Shown here: piece by piece, positions 1 through 11,501 of the stretch | Layout of the letters: each line of letters begins with the position of its first letter | How positions within the stretch are numbered: position 1 is the stretch's first letter | Assembly (NCBI GenBank): GCA_932521025.1 | Contig: OW051471.1 | Span: 6,200,001-6,264,000 of the forward strand | Length of the DNA stretch: 64,000 bases | Reading direction: 5' to 3' | Source: Oscheius onirici | Taxonomy: Eukaryota; Nematoda; Chromadorea; Rhabditida; Rhabditidae | Notes under the pieces: generated by a model | What the model was told of the DNA's origin: nothing | What the model saw: the letters and a program-made list of their open reading frames with translations, nothing else | Database searches by the model: none | Translations under genes and position numbers: made by a program

Positions 1-168
1 CTCAAAACCGCCTCTATGAAATAACGTGCAGAATCAATTAGATCGAGAGGTAAATATAAAGTTTGAAAAACATCATTTATGACAGTCTGTTACCCGAAAA
101 TTGTTCTATTGAGTTTGATCAGGGCAGTTGAGAGTCTTCGATGTTCTGGTCCGTTTTCGAACAAAGAG

Positions 169-978
169 TTAAGAAGATGAAGGAAGAGCTGAAACTGAAG
201 TGACTTCTTCTTCTAGTCCCTTTAGAATTTTCTCTGCTTTTCGAAGTCTGCTCCGTTCTCGTTGAATCCGCCACTTTGTATCATCTATTTTCTCATCCAA
301 TTTTTCGATCTTCTCACTGATTTAAATGTGTTTTCAAGAACATTTACGTACTCTAGATGAACTGTGAGCTTCGCTTGACTATGGAGAATTGTCTCGGTGC
401 AATTCAATTCGAATGACTGGGACGCATACTCATCGGCCAGCATTATGAACGCTTTCTCCACTTCGGAATGATACTGAAATTTCCGTTTTCTGTTGACAAA
501 GACCCATGCATAGACTATGAGCCAAAGCTTCCGCTTACCTTTGAAGTCAGTCGCTGACACAGATTCACCAATTCCCGACTCTTTTCGATTTGCTCCTTGT
601 GAAGATGGATTTGTCTACAAAATATTACGGTTACGGTAGATCATCAGTACCTTTGAACAGCTGCTTCTAGTCCTCTCGTCTCATAATATTGTTCCCGTCT
701 TTCCTGTTGACCAGCATGCACTCGAGAAAACCTATATCATACCTCAAATAGTTGGAAAAGCTTTACTTTTGTAACTTTTCGATGTTGTTTTGTCGGTAGC
801 CGTTCTCTTTTGGAACAAATTCCGAAAAAAATGAGTATGTTGAGGACAGTCCTGCTCGGATTGTGGGCAGTTTGAGATCATCATCAATCTCTGCTGTTTT
901 CCTATTTGGTTTTTTATTTGCTAAAGACCATGTTAACTCTAAACTCGAGCGAAATATACTAGGAATAGGTGGTAACAT
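169..978 (-). CDS. Unidentified coiled-coil protein
   Basis: I do not recognise this gene. Reading the minus strand from ATG at 978 (MLPPIPSIF...) gives about six exons joined by 35-65 nt GT-AG introns and ending at TAA 169-171. The product is about 230 aa. It has no signal peptide or membrane segment. The middle is rich in Gln, Glu, Arg and Lys (for example HAGQQERREQYYETRG and QIHLHKEQIEKSREL). It continues through a helical stretch containing LNCTETILHSQAKLTVHLE and ends in a charged coiled coil (EKIEKLDEKIDDTKWRIQ...) and a Ser-rich tail. The regular intron phases and clean frame through every junction support a real gene. A cytoskeletal or trafficking-complex subunit is possible, but nothing in the sequence decides it. 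Confidence 0.6.
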
Positions 979-2221
979 GGCAGTCAGACATCCGTAATAA
1001 TTTCCAATTTTTCATGGATGACTGGTATGAGTAATTTTGATTCCTTTGATCATATCAAACTGTCTATGTATGTTTTGGTTTTTTCTTATATGTTGCAGTT
1101 GAAATTGACCAGCCGTTAATATTGACCGGAAATTTTTTTTTTCGATTTTTTTTTTGATTTTATTTTCTTTTATTATTGTAGAATATCCTATTTGGAACGT
1201 TTTGATACGGAAACGACCGAAAAAAAATCGGAAAAATACACTTGAAAACAATTTCACAAGCCATGTTTGGTTGTTAGCCCATATAAACGGCTGGTTCTGG
1301 TCTTAAAAGATGAGGAATGAATCAATCTAGCTATTTTGATAGAAAAAAATGAAAAATAAATAAAAAAAAACCCAAAATAATGAATTTCCGGTCAATATCA
1401 ACGGCCGGTCAATTTTAACTGCAACATATACATATCTGCCATTCTCTGGAAACCCGAACATTACTGTACAACAAAACATTTCTGATTTTTGAATTTCTTC
1501 TGGTAACAGATTTTTTTTTGAATTTCCTTCGACATTCTGTAAACAGCGCGCCCACTTTCGGTTTTGAAGTTTCCTGTTCCTTTTCAGTAGACTCAACGTT
1601 TTCTATTTTCCTCCTTCCAGTTCATACCTCATTCTTACCTTTTTCAAAAGCATTGCCAATCCAACTGAAGCAATTCTCCGCGATAGCTTGCATCACTCGA
1701 TACAGTTGTCCTTTCTTTCCACAGACTACTACAAACTATATTCCCAATAGTTTTGACCGTTTTGTGACTAAAAGGGTGTCAACGTTCACCGAGAGAGACA
1801 CTTTCTGAAAAGCGCAGTGAACGGCAATTGATGTTAACAGAAACCCGTTGGGCGGCCGTACACTTGCTATGCTGCCCTTTGTTACACATGCGGAAATCTC
1901 TCAACTTTATCGCCTGACCCCGTAAACACCTTTTTTTTATCCGTTAAATTTACAACTTTCCAACGCTGCAATTTAAAGTAAACAAAAAGGTTTTGGAAAG
2001 AATAAGATCTGCAAATCATTCCGAAATCTTTTATTCTTGGCAAGTCTCCATTTGTGCTCATTTCTTGAGTTCTTGGCTCGCATTTGTTTGCTTTCCCTCA
2101 TTCAATTCCTTTTGTGTACCTCCATCCAATCACGACTGGTTCCCCGCTTGTTAACCACCACATTATATACTTCTTCTTATTGCCATTTTCAGGTAGATCA
2201 AGACGGGAAAGAATCACTCAA
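979..2221. other. Intergenic region between divergent genes
   Basis: About 1.2 kb between the coiled-coil gene and the SH2-domain gene. It holds the fold-back element at 1089-1428 and long T/A homopolymer runs. The open frames here show no protein-like composition or splice-supported exons. A polypyrimidine-cag at about 2183-2193 precedes the SH2 gene start and could be a 5' UTR or spliced-leader acceptor. Confidence 0.5.
1089..1428. mobile_element. Fold-back / MITE-like element with 46-bp terminal inverted repeats
   Basis: Bases 1089-1134 and the reverse complement of 1383-1428 match at 43 of 46 positions (outer ends tatgttgcagtt, inner ends gaccggaaatt). The two arms flank about 250 bp of T/A-rich, non-coding DNA. 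Long near-perfect inverted repeats without a transposase are typical of MITEs and fold-back elements. TA-containing bases lie at both outer ends, but a clear target duplication is not resolved. The family is not identified. Confidence 0.65.
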
Positions 2222-4132
2222 ATGAGCATATTATCAGAAATACTTAGTACGGTAAGCGAAACATCTTTCCGGTATCAATAGCCACGGTTTTCAGGGTCAT
2301 GTAGATAAAGAGCTGTTGGATGCTCTTGACGATGAGCAGAAACAACTTTTATTTTGTCAGATGAGAGCAGAACAGGTACTTTTAAACAAAAATTTGAAAA
2401 CATTGTTTTAGATACGAAAATGGGAAGCATACGAAAACCGCCTTGCGACCGAGCCGCCACAGAGAAAAGACATGAGCAAAAAGCGTCTACGGTTTCTCAT
2501 TTTTCGATTTTTTTTAAATAAACAAATTTTAGATGGCTTGTCGGAAATGATGGTGACGTATGGGTGTGGGTGATGGGAGAACACGAAGCGGATCCTTCAA
2601 TTGATCAAATTCTCGACGAAGAAGTATGTTTCAAATTCTTTTGATTAAATATGCATTTTAGGCTAGACATGAAGCTCATATTCGAGCGTTAACCGAGTTG
2701 ACGGTGCCGAATATCCAAGATCCCTCCAGTTCTGCCTTTGTGGATACTCTGCCTCCGGAAGAAGCCTTGAAAGCCCAGCTCGGGAATATGCGCGTCGGAA
2801 TCACTGTAAGTTCATTTTTTTACTCAAATAAAACATCTAGGACTCGATGTATGATGATGCCGATGCCGTTCTCGATAACGACCATCCTTTATTTTTCCAA
2901 CCTGGAAGACTCAGAGACTCTAACGGTTTGCTTAATACATATTTTCTAATTAAATGTATTTTAAGACAAAAATGTACGAAGTATCCCTATCACGACCACC
3001 GTTTCGTCGTATTCAACGCCTCAACCACAAAGAACGGAAATGAAACCAGCCAATGTCAAACCGACTATTCTGCCAAAACCGATCCCAACATCTAGTCCCA
3101 TTACAAAATCTTGGCAAGACGTTGCTTCCGATAATGGTTAGTTGTACGTTGTACTTTGTTAAAAAAATTATTTAGGCGTAAAAATGAGAAATTCGCGCAA
3201 CTTGAACGAAAAAGAAAAGTTGGAAGAAGTTCAGAAACGGGAATCGGAAATATTTCAAAGTCTGCAAGAGCAGCGTGAAAAAATTCGCAAAGAAGCCGAA
3301 GCGGAGGAGAATAGGAGACGACAAGAATGGGAAGTTCAAAGTACTTTTTGTTCACGTTATTTTGTGAAAAGGAAAATCTAGACAAAAGAGCTCGCGAGGC
3401 TGAAAATGCAATGAGAGAGATGGCACAAAAGGCTCGTGAACAACACAGACAGCTTATTAGGACGTCGACTTCCATTCTGCCCGCCTTGAAGGACACAAAA
3501 GCAACGTCTCTTCGAGAAGCCCTGTGGGTTTTTCCCATTGCTTTTCTCACATTTTTTTCAGCAAAAATCTACCACGACCTCCGAAACCGAAATCTAGACA
3601 AGCAATCATCGAATGGTTCCGTCGAGACGAACTCTCACGCGGTACGGGCTTAGATCCCAAAACCAGAGCTCCTGCTCCTTGGTTCCACGGAATTATCACC
3701 CGCGATCAGGCAGAAGTTCTTCTTCAGGACAAACCAAAAGGATCTTTTCTTGTCAGAGTCTCCGAGAGAATATGGGGGTCAGTTTCTTCTTCATTTTGTA
3801 AAAAAAATGATTTCAAGGTACACCGTCTCGTATGTTGTCGGAGATGGAAGCCACAAGCATTTTTTAATCGAAAGAATAGCCGAAGGTTATCAGTTTCTGG
3901 GAACAAATCAAGTGGTTCACGAACAGCTTTTTGATCTCGTCGCGTACCACGAGGTTTTTTTTGTATTTCCAACTGAACAAACAAGATTCAGACGGCTCCA
4001 ATAACGGCGAAAGGTGGCGAAGTTCTGATTTGGTCGGTTGGTCAAGCGAAAGGATCACAGCCCGACTACTACGACATAATGCCCGAATATTTAAACCAAG
4101 CTCCTCCCAATAGGTATGTAGGCCGTTTCTAG
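2222..4132 (+). CDS. SH2 domain-containing adaptor, SH2D4A/B type
   Basis: Predicted cytosolic adaptor of about 430 aa, close to the roughly 450 aa of SH2D4A. The N-terminus carries the family signature of an acidic ELLDALDDEQKQLLF segment followed by MRAEQIRKWE. The middle is a Pro/Ser-rich linker, then a Glu/Arg-rich coiled coil (about residues 200-280). The C-terminal SH2 domain opens with WFHGIITRDQAEVLL, has the phosphotyrosine-binding Arg in FLVRVSE, then the IWGYTVSY strand. About ten introns of 35-45 nt interrupt it, all GT-AG. ATG 2222 is the first ATG after a ttttcag and fits the family start (MSILSEIL). The stop at 4130-4132 follows PDYYDIMPEYLNQAPP. Family members bind phosphotyrosine partners in receptor and T-cell signalling; the partner here is unknown. 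Confidence 0.85.
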
Positions 4133-4504
4133 ACATCTCACCTAATATTTTATGAATACGGGGCTTTTTTTCTCTCTTTTCACTCTCTCTAGCATTTTAT
4201 TATTGTTACACGCATAATTATTTACCAAAGGACATATCCTCCGGTTTTAACCAAGCGCAGTTCTATCCCAATAGTTCCCTCTTTATCTATGCTGTAATTA
4301 TTTGTACTTACTGAGATTTTCGCTATTTATCGTCTCACATAGCGCCTTTCTTTGTTCATGGTGCTCAGGGCTTCAGTTTTGCATTTTAAACAACTTGTGA
4401 TGGTTTATTGTAGTAAAAGTTATTCTCATGCAATTTCTTGTACTGTGCGTGTCTGCGGTGGAATATCGACTCTTTCGCTTAACTAAATTGAAACGAATAG
4501 AAAG

Positions 4505-7500
4505 ATGGAAGGAGAATTGTTCGCCAAAACACACGCATCTCTCACTGCTCTTCTCATTCTTCAAAAGGAAAATCGAGAGATCAATTCTGGACTTGTTGTC
4601 ATTCGGAGGTTGTTAGAAGGTTCTCTTTTGTATATTTTCACGCAATCTTGTTAGAAGGAACCGAAGACATCGAGCCAGCGGAACTATCCGCCGTCCAAGC
4701 AGCAATCGTCGTCGGAATTCGTGTGCTAGCCGATGGATCTCTTCGATCGGGCGAGTACTCTTCCACAGTCGAACATTATGCTTCAATCATTGACGAAATT
4801 TTCAAAAAGGACGATTTAGAGGTTCTTATTTTTTGCGATTGAAAATCCTTTGCAGATATTATTGAAATGGGCAGAACATGTTCGTCCTCTTCTGGCCATT
4901 TTCCTCTCCGATCTCTCCGGCTCGAATCATTGTGTCCAATGTATTCTTTCGGCTGTCAAAGGACTGACAGCGTTTGTTTTACGCTCAGAAGGATTGAAAT
5001 CAGGTTAAACCTCTTGTTTCACATTTCACTATCTGTTTTCAGAATTTTTCTCTTCAAATTCTACACCGTTGGTCGGAAAGCTGGTCTCCGTCTGTCTAGA
5101 CACGCTATCGACTGACTCGAGAAGTGTAGAAGCTCGACAACATTCTGTGGAACTTCTTAGGCTACTTTCATCAACTCCCTTTTCAAGAAATACTCTTTCT
5201 GTCGTTCTACCCGGCTTTACATCTCGTCTCAGCTCCATTCTGGCCTCAAGTAGTACTTCCAAAATCACCGAAACTGTCTTACAGGTTTTTTTTGTTAATA
5301 ACATATCCAATTCTGTTTTAGACCTTTTTCCAAACGATAACTTTGTGTCTAAAAGATGGAACTTTTGACGAAGACCAAACTGTTCTCGCAGGCAAACTCG
5401 CTGTGAATAGAACCACTGAATGGGCTCATAAAACAGCCGAAAAACTTGTTCCTTTGGTAAAATTAATTTTCTTCTTCAATCAATTCTCCCTGTTAAGATA
5501 TCGAAAGTTCTCGCTCGTCTTTCACCAAATCGCGACGAATCCCTCCGTCTAGCCTTGTTGAATGGGTCTCAACGAGTTTCAGACGAATGTAAGGAAGCCT
5601 TTGGAAAGAATCTTGATCCAGCGTTCACCGACCTGTACCTTCTTATGTTGGCAGACGAACACACAATGTAAGATCAGTTTTATTCATTTCTAAGGTGTTT
5701 TTAGAGTATCGAGACGAGCTTTGGAAGTGTACAACATGGCACGGACAAACGACACGACAATTTATGTTTTGGAGCGACTATCGAAAATATCTGACCAATT
5801 ACCCAACTCTGTTCGGCAGAAAGCGGACAGTTCTTCCACATTAAAACAGGTTATAATGCATAATTTTCGCTAGAACCCGATGATTTAGATAACAAGCATG
5901 CTGACAGCACTTGGTCCTTCGATCAAAGCCATGACTATGACTCATTCTCCCGTAATTGTAGGTCTTGTCCGATCATTGGCTTCTTCTATTCGGATCAACA
6001 TCAAACGGCTGGCTATTTGTTTCGACGATGCACAATCTGTCATTGGTTTGTTTTCTTGTTTCAGTTTTACTGCGAATTTCTACAGATACCGTTTCATCTG
6101 TTCCTCTGAATTTCGACGTCGATATTCGGCTTGTAACGAGAATTTGCAAGAGTTGGGGAGAGAACTGCGGTGTCGAGGTCAGTTACGCAGAATACATTCA
6201 CAAGTTGTCTTTTAAGATGGTCGATTTGCTTTCTTTTGAAGCCAGTAACTGTTCTCAAGGCGACAAAATCGCCTTTCTTCTTCTGCAATCCTTTGTAATC
6301 GACTCTCTTCGTCCGAGCATTAATTTATCTCCGATACAAAGTGTAGCTGAACAGTGCTGCGATGAAATAGAAGAAATCCAATTGGAAGTTATTCCCAACG
6401 AAACCCCAGATCTTTCAAAAGAAGCGGACGAAGAAACAGCTCTGACCATCATGTTGCTGACGTGCCTCACTGCTTCCACAAAACGACTTCGCCGAAACAG
6501 CAACAAGGTACTTTTTGTCTTTTTCACGGAGTACTCGCCATTCAGATTCTTCTCAGATCGATATATAAAATGCTTCAGTTCTGTTCTAGTAGTAATTGGA
6601 TCCTCTCCTCAACAGCAGATATGACTCTCGACGACCTTGCAAAGGTTTTCTCTCTCTTTAATTTTATAGATACACCCATTTTAAGTCCCACTCGTTGTCT
6701 CTTTCGTCTTTTCTCACAACTCACAACACGTATATTCTGTCAAGCGTTGAACTGGCCTGTCGTTCTTTCGAAAAACACTCAACTGCTCCACTCGCCCTTG
6801 AGACGTTTCTCAACAAAGTCGACAACCCAGAAGCATTTCAAACGGTCAGGCCTCTAATTGACAGTCTGCTTATTTCGTTAGATACTCACAAACAGGTATA
6901 TTTGAAATTAATTTCAATAAAAAAGTATGTTTTAGACATGGAACTTTGTCATTTTACGGGCACTGAAGTCTTTTTCAGTGGGAATGAACCGATGGTTTCC
7001 TGAAATACAGAGAGACGAACCCGATGAAAAAAAAGAGGAGACCATACCTTCAGAAATCAGTACAATGGAGAGAGTACTGCTCAGAACTAAACATTTGCTG
7101 TCATCGGATAATTTCCCCTTCAGAGTTCTGACAATGGACATTTTGATTCAAGGTTTGCACACTTTTGATTTTTATCCGATGAGAATAGGAATGCGGCTTC
7201 TGCGAAACTTTGACAATCAGCTTCTTCCAATGGTTCACCAAAATTGGCTAGCTCTGGTCCAGCGTCTCCACGATGACAATCTGGGGAGTCGAAAAGCTAC
7301 ATTTTTGGTTTGTATCTTCTCTAAAGTCATACTTTTCCTGATTTAGGTCATTGTGGAAATGGCCAAAATAACGAAATCTTTCGTCTTTCGCAAGATAATC
7401 TTCGAGGCTTGGCCGTTGATTTCCAAATGGCTGTCGAAAAATGTACAGAAGAAAACAGCGCTTCCACAAAGTTCGCCTTTTCGGTTTGCTGAGACAGTCC

Positions 7501-7704
7501 TCACCAGGTTTGTTCCTCTCATCCTCACTGTATGCTTATTTCAGATCAGCAGAGATGTTCATCAGTATTGAAATACGCAATGATGATTGGGTCAAGATTC
7601 GTCCCGTTTTCGAACTTTTTCAAGCAGAAGGAGTTCATTCCAGTTTGAAAAATTGTTCCACGACCACAGTGCAGAGAATAGACGAATATCTCCAATCTGC
7701 ATAA
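4505..7704 (+). CDS. TTI1: TELO2-interacting protein 1 homolog (TTI1), HEAT-repeat protein
   Basis: A long helical-repeat protein of roughly 900 aa split by about twenty introns of around 40 nt. TTI1 is the scaffold of the TELO2-TTI1-TTI2 (TTT) complex, which with HSP90 matures PIKK kinases such as TOR, ATM and ATR. The sequence is an alpha-solenoid with no enzyme motif. The best match is near the C-terminus, where QLLPMVHQNWLALVQRL and the following helices (KATFLV...VEMAKITKSFVFRKI) fit the conserved TTI1 block. The N-terminus (MEGELFAKTHASLTALL) is taken at ATG 4505 and joins smoothly across the first short intron. The last exon ends QRIDEYLQSA at TAA 7702-7704. The riboflavin kinase gene begins 111 bp downstream on the same strand. 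Identification rests on overall pattern, so another HEAT protein is a minor alternative. Confidence 0.72.
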
Positions 7705-7815
7705 CTGGTATTTGACACTGGGTTCGAATAAAACGGGTATTGATAGACTTTGTTAACTAATATCCGTCATACGGGCGTCTATATTTGTTTTGTTTATATC
7801 TGCTTATCTTTCCAG
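7705..7815 (+). promoter_or_regulatory. Short intercistronic gap with ATG directly after a ttccag acceptor
   Basis: Only 111 bp separate the TTI1 stop from the riboflavin kinase ATG. The gap ends in a T-rich tract and ttccag, immediately followed by ATG at 7816. An acceptor with no upstream exon fits spliced-leader trans-splicing of a downstream operon gene. The alternative is a 5' UTR intron starting upstream. Confidence 0.45.
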
Positions 7816-8437
7816 ATGTCCCGATCTTATCTACCCTACTTCTTTTCTGGCACGGTAGTACCAGGTTTTCAACGAGGCAGTAAGGAACTTGGATGTCCTA
7901 CTGGTAAGTCTTTTATAACCTATAATCAGTCTATTTTACAGCGAATATGTCGGACAATGTAGTGGACAATCTTCCTGCTGACATCCCTTCCGCCATCTTT
8001 TATGGTCTGGCTCGAGTGAACAAAGGCCCCGTGCACAAGATGGTTATGAGCATCGGATGGAATCCGACGTACAAAAACGAACGCAAAACAGTCGTAAGTA
8101 ATTTCTCCCTCTCTATAATATCGAAAACCTAGGAACTTCATATAATTGAGCAGTTTCCGGGCGATCTATATGGCCAAGCAATCGATGCTGTTGTTGTCGG
8201 CTTTCTCAGAGACATGATCGCCTTCAAAAATCTAGGTAAGTGGTCTGTTTCAGGTTCCGCCGAGACTTTTGATGTCCTCGTAAGCGCTGTAAAATTGGCT
8301 GGAACAGCGATTTTTCAGAGCAGCTGAAGGAGGCCATTCGAAATGATATCTCGACAGCTGTTGAAAAACTCGACTCGAGCGACACGCAGCCCCTGGTCAA
8401 AGAGTTCTTTCCAGCCAACGAAAAGAGTCATCTCTGA
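7816..8437 (+). CDS. RFK: Riboflavin kinase (FMN synthesis)
   Basis: Catalyses ATP-dependent phosphorylation of riboflavin to FMN in the cytosol. Four exons encode about 157 aa, the usual length of animal riboflavin kinases. The diagnostic motifs are in order: GTVVPGFQRGSKELGCPTAN (the PTAN flavin/ATP-binding signature crosses the first intron), IFYGLARV, VHKMVMSIGWNPTYKN, then ELHIIEQFPGDLYGQ with the catalytic Glu region, and AVVVGFLRDM. The first two introns are 38-42 nt, while the third (about 8235-8320) is near 88 nt. The gene lies 111 bp behind TTI1 on the same strand and its ATG abuts a splice-acceptor-like ttccag, so it may be the second gene of an operon. No key residue appears lost. 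Confidence 0.93.
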
Positions 8438-8677
8438 TTTGAACGTTGTGAGTTGAGATTACCAAATTTCACTTTTTGAGCGATAGTTTTAATGTTTTGC
8501 ATAACAATAAAGTCAACTGTACAATGCTTGCTCTTGGCTATTTGAAACATTGGAAGAGAAGGGACATTTCGAGTGGAACCGTACTCGCGAGATAAAGCTG
8601 ACGTGAAAAGAGACGGAGATCACATTGAAGACTAGACGAAGAAGTGATATCACAGGAGGAGATGGAAGAAGGAGGTT

Positions 8678-10681
8678 TTAGCACAGACCCATGCTTTTCA
8701 GATTCTAAACAAGTTGGTTTTAATGACAAAAAGTAGACTGACCTTGGCAATAATCATATCGAGACACGCATCTAAAACAAACTGGATATTGCTGGTGTCC
8801 GTTGCACAGGTGTGATGACAGTAAATTTCCCTCTGAGAGGATCTGTTCAACTGTTCGAACTTCCATTGGATGTAATTGATACACTCGGACTGATTCTGTT
8901 GTCCTTTGTATTCGGGGAAGCAGATCGTCAACGGACTTCTCGTTATCTTTTCCGCGAACATATCCTGAACATTTGTGTTTTTTTTGTTCAAAACGTCACA
9001 ATACTTTCTTGTTGAGGAAAAGAATGAAATGTATGTCGGCAAACCAGGGAGAGTTGCAGATAGAGTCGAATAGTTTCAGCGATTCTTGCATTCTGTTCTA
9101 AAAAACCAAATTAAAATAAGCACACGAAATACTGACCGTGCAGTTGTCCTCTCTCAACGTCTGGTCGTATTCTGATAAAGAACTGATGAAAATAATGGCG
9201 TTGACATTGTCGAAACAGTGGATCCACTTCTTCCTCTCAGATCTTTGTCCCCCGACATCTAACACTCTGAAAAAATATTTTTTAGACAAAAAAAGCTTAG
9301 AAAACCTGAAAGTGAGTCCTTTGAGTTCGAAGAGAACCTCTGTGATTCCAGTCGTCTTTATCCTTGTTCTCAACAAATCTTGTTCGCTGGGATTATAATT
9401 AGGAGCTGAAAGTCGAGGAAGATTGTCGAGAAAACTGAATAATTCATTTTGGCTTGAGACTGGACTCACTATTTGGCCGAATCGTCTATTTGATACTCGT
9501 TCGAACGACGATAACACTCTCTGACCCCTTCGTCTGCCCACAAACGCTGCATTGCAGCTGCCAATTCCTCGGTCAATTCCTCCTTGTTCGCATGAACTGT
9601 ATTGAACACGAGTTGACTGTCTTTCACTCGATCCTGTTGAGCATATTCTATTTGGAGATGGAACATTGCTCTCAGAATTGACAACATCGAATGGATGCAA
9701 TTGGAGAAGACCACTGGACGAATCATTTCCAAATCCTGTTGACTGAATCCGTCCTTGTGGAGAATTCGCATCTGCTTCAAGATCGTACTCTTTCCACTCT
9801 CTCCAGCTCCTGAAACACCTCATTCAAAAGACCCGATCAGACAAAAGGTAATGGCTTTTGACTGCGTTTAGGCGAGATTCTTGAAGGGAGGCGTGGGCGG
9901 TGTCTTATCCTCTAAAATCAGGCTCTTCGCGCGTCAACTCATTAGGCCGAGTAGACCGGAAAACAAGGATCGGGCCAAATCTCTTTTCGAGTCAACTCGA
10001 AAGTCAACAAGAAGATGCAAATTGGCATCGCCCACACTCTCCAGTATCTGACAGCCATACGGATATTGACTCTGACACTCCGTCTTCTCGAGAAAATCTT
10101 ACCAAAAATGGCATGTCTGGTAGTATTTCAAAAAGGTCTCTGATTCAGTTCTTATTCCAAAAACATGATCTTACCATTGTAAACTCTCGCCTGGTTGGAA
10201 CTAATTTGGCTAATTTATGAACGCCCATCTAATCCGGCTTGTGTCGCACCTGACCAGTCGCTCTCTCGAATAAATTGAATCCCCAATGGTTTGTTTGTGA
10301 GCCGAGGCGCACTTCTAGTCGAGCACATGTGTATCCAATTTGATCCGCGAAAGGCGAGAAGAGTCAAACCGAAGCCGGGAAAGTGAGCATCTAATGCTAA
10401 AAAAGGACTCGTTAAAAGTTCCATCCTTGATTCTATGTTTATGGGTGTTTGTCCTTAACCTCTAACAAGTTGAGAAAAGATAGGATCTGCTAAGACAAGT
10501 CAATTTGAAACTTTGTTGTGGCATTGAATGAAATGAGTAAAGAATGGAAGAATAGATACTCACCTAGTAATAATAATTTGATAATACGAAGAGACATGCT
10601 TTGGTCCTTCTTGATCTGCTCTTCTATCCTCCGATTGCGATTCCTGCCCTCCTTCTGGTCCTTGCTGGCACATTGGCCCAT
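8678..10681 (-). CDS. Heterotrimeric G protein alpha subunit
   Basis: A GTPase of about 350 aa that couples seven-helix receptors to effectors at the plasma membrane. ATG at 10681 gives MGQCASKDQ, with Gly2 for myristoylation and Cys4 for palmitoylation. All nucleotide-binding blocks are present: GAGESGKST, the switch [33 protein letters not shown] (split by a 40-nt intron) and TCATDT. The last exon gives NLKSMGLC and TAA at 8678-8680. This C-terminus resembles the Gi/o/q-like GL-x ending, but the residue at -4 is Met, so the Cys that pertussis toxin modifies in Gi/o is absent, while the last residue is Cys. Exon 1 (10564-10681) is followed by an unusually long intron, 9810-10563. I cannot place it in a subfamily with certainty. 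Confidence 0.93.
9810..10563 (-). other. Long first intron of the G-alpha gene
   Basis: At 754 nt this intron is nearly twenty times the local norm. It contains open stretches on both strands (+ 9900-10220 and - 10215-10424) of fairly balanced composition that match nothing I recognise. It could hold regulatory elements or an alternative first exon. Confidence 0.5.
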
Positions 10682-11501
10682 CTTGACGACCAAAAGACCC
10701 TCTCTTCTTCTGTAGGACTGTCGTTGAAAGTACGCGCAAGAGAGGGCAGGTTTGCCGAGTGCCTAAGGCTCCGCCCTCTCGGCGCTCTCTCCGGCATTCA
10801 TGTTGCTTCACGCGATCGATAGGCTGGGTGTTGTGAGAGAGTTGTGCGTGTGCAGAGACATCTCTCGTTAGCTCTGGCAGCTCTTCTGACTCCCTAAGGA
10901 CCATCATAGTCCCCATATTTAATGAGGAGGTAAACACCGCTTCGAACATTGGAAAATGGATCTGATATGCTGATAAGACAATGTACGAAATTCGCGTACC
11001 AACTCTCGCAGAGCAAAACATTTTAGTGTTTTTGAGAGGCAAGTTCCGAAGAGGAAGTGGCTAGTTGACTGATATCTGGAACAAGACATCTCGAGAATCG
11101 AAGAGTAACATTTGCAGACTATAAAGCGAAGGTGCAACTATAGAAAACTGGACAAAGGAAGAAGTGGAAGGGGCATTGGGAGAGGAATAAACCTCGTCTG
11201 AGAGAAACGACTACCATTATGAGTAATGGACTCGGGCGGAGAGGATAGATTGCAGGGGAGATCAATCACATGTCTGTAAGAGTAGGAAGAGAATATTATG
11301 GCTAGATCAAATGCAAATTCGCTAATTGACTATATCCAGCTTCTAACTTTTGTCTTTGCGAAAAGGAAACACAAGTTACAGAACGGATAAATATTTGCCA
11401 CTTTTCAAAAAACCTATTCAAATAAATTACTTATTAAAAACAAAAAGCAAAGCAAATTCAATGGACACAATCAGTTCTACTAAATACTACAGAAGACTAG
11501 G
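10682..11501. promoter_or_regulatory. Shared upstream region of the divergent G-alpha and RMD genes
   Basis: About 820 bp between two divergent start codons. It must contain both promoters. I see no coding sequence, RNA gene or repeat in it. An A-rich stretch precedes the RMD start. Confidence 0.45.

Noticed and set aside
1-168. Possible end of a further gene at the left edge
   Set aside because: No frame in these 168 bases shows coding character long enough to judge.
3101-3550. 149-codon minus-strand frame
   Set aside because: It is the antisense shadow of the coiled-coil exons of the SH2D4-type gene.
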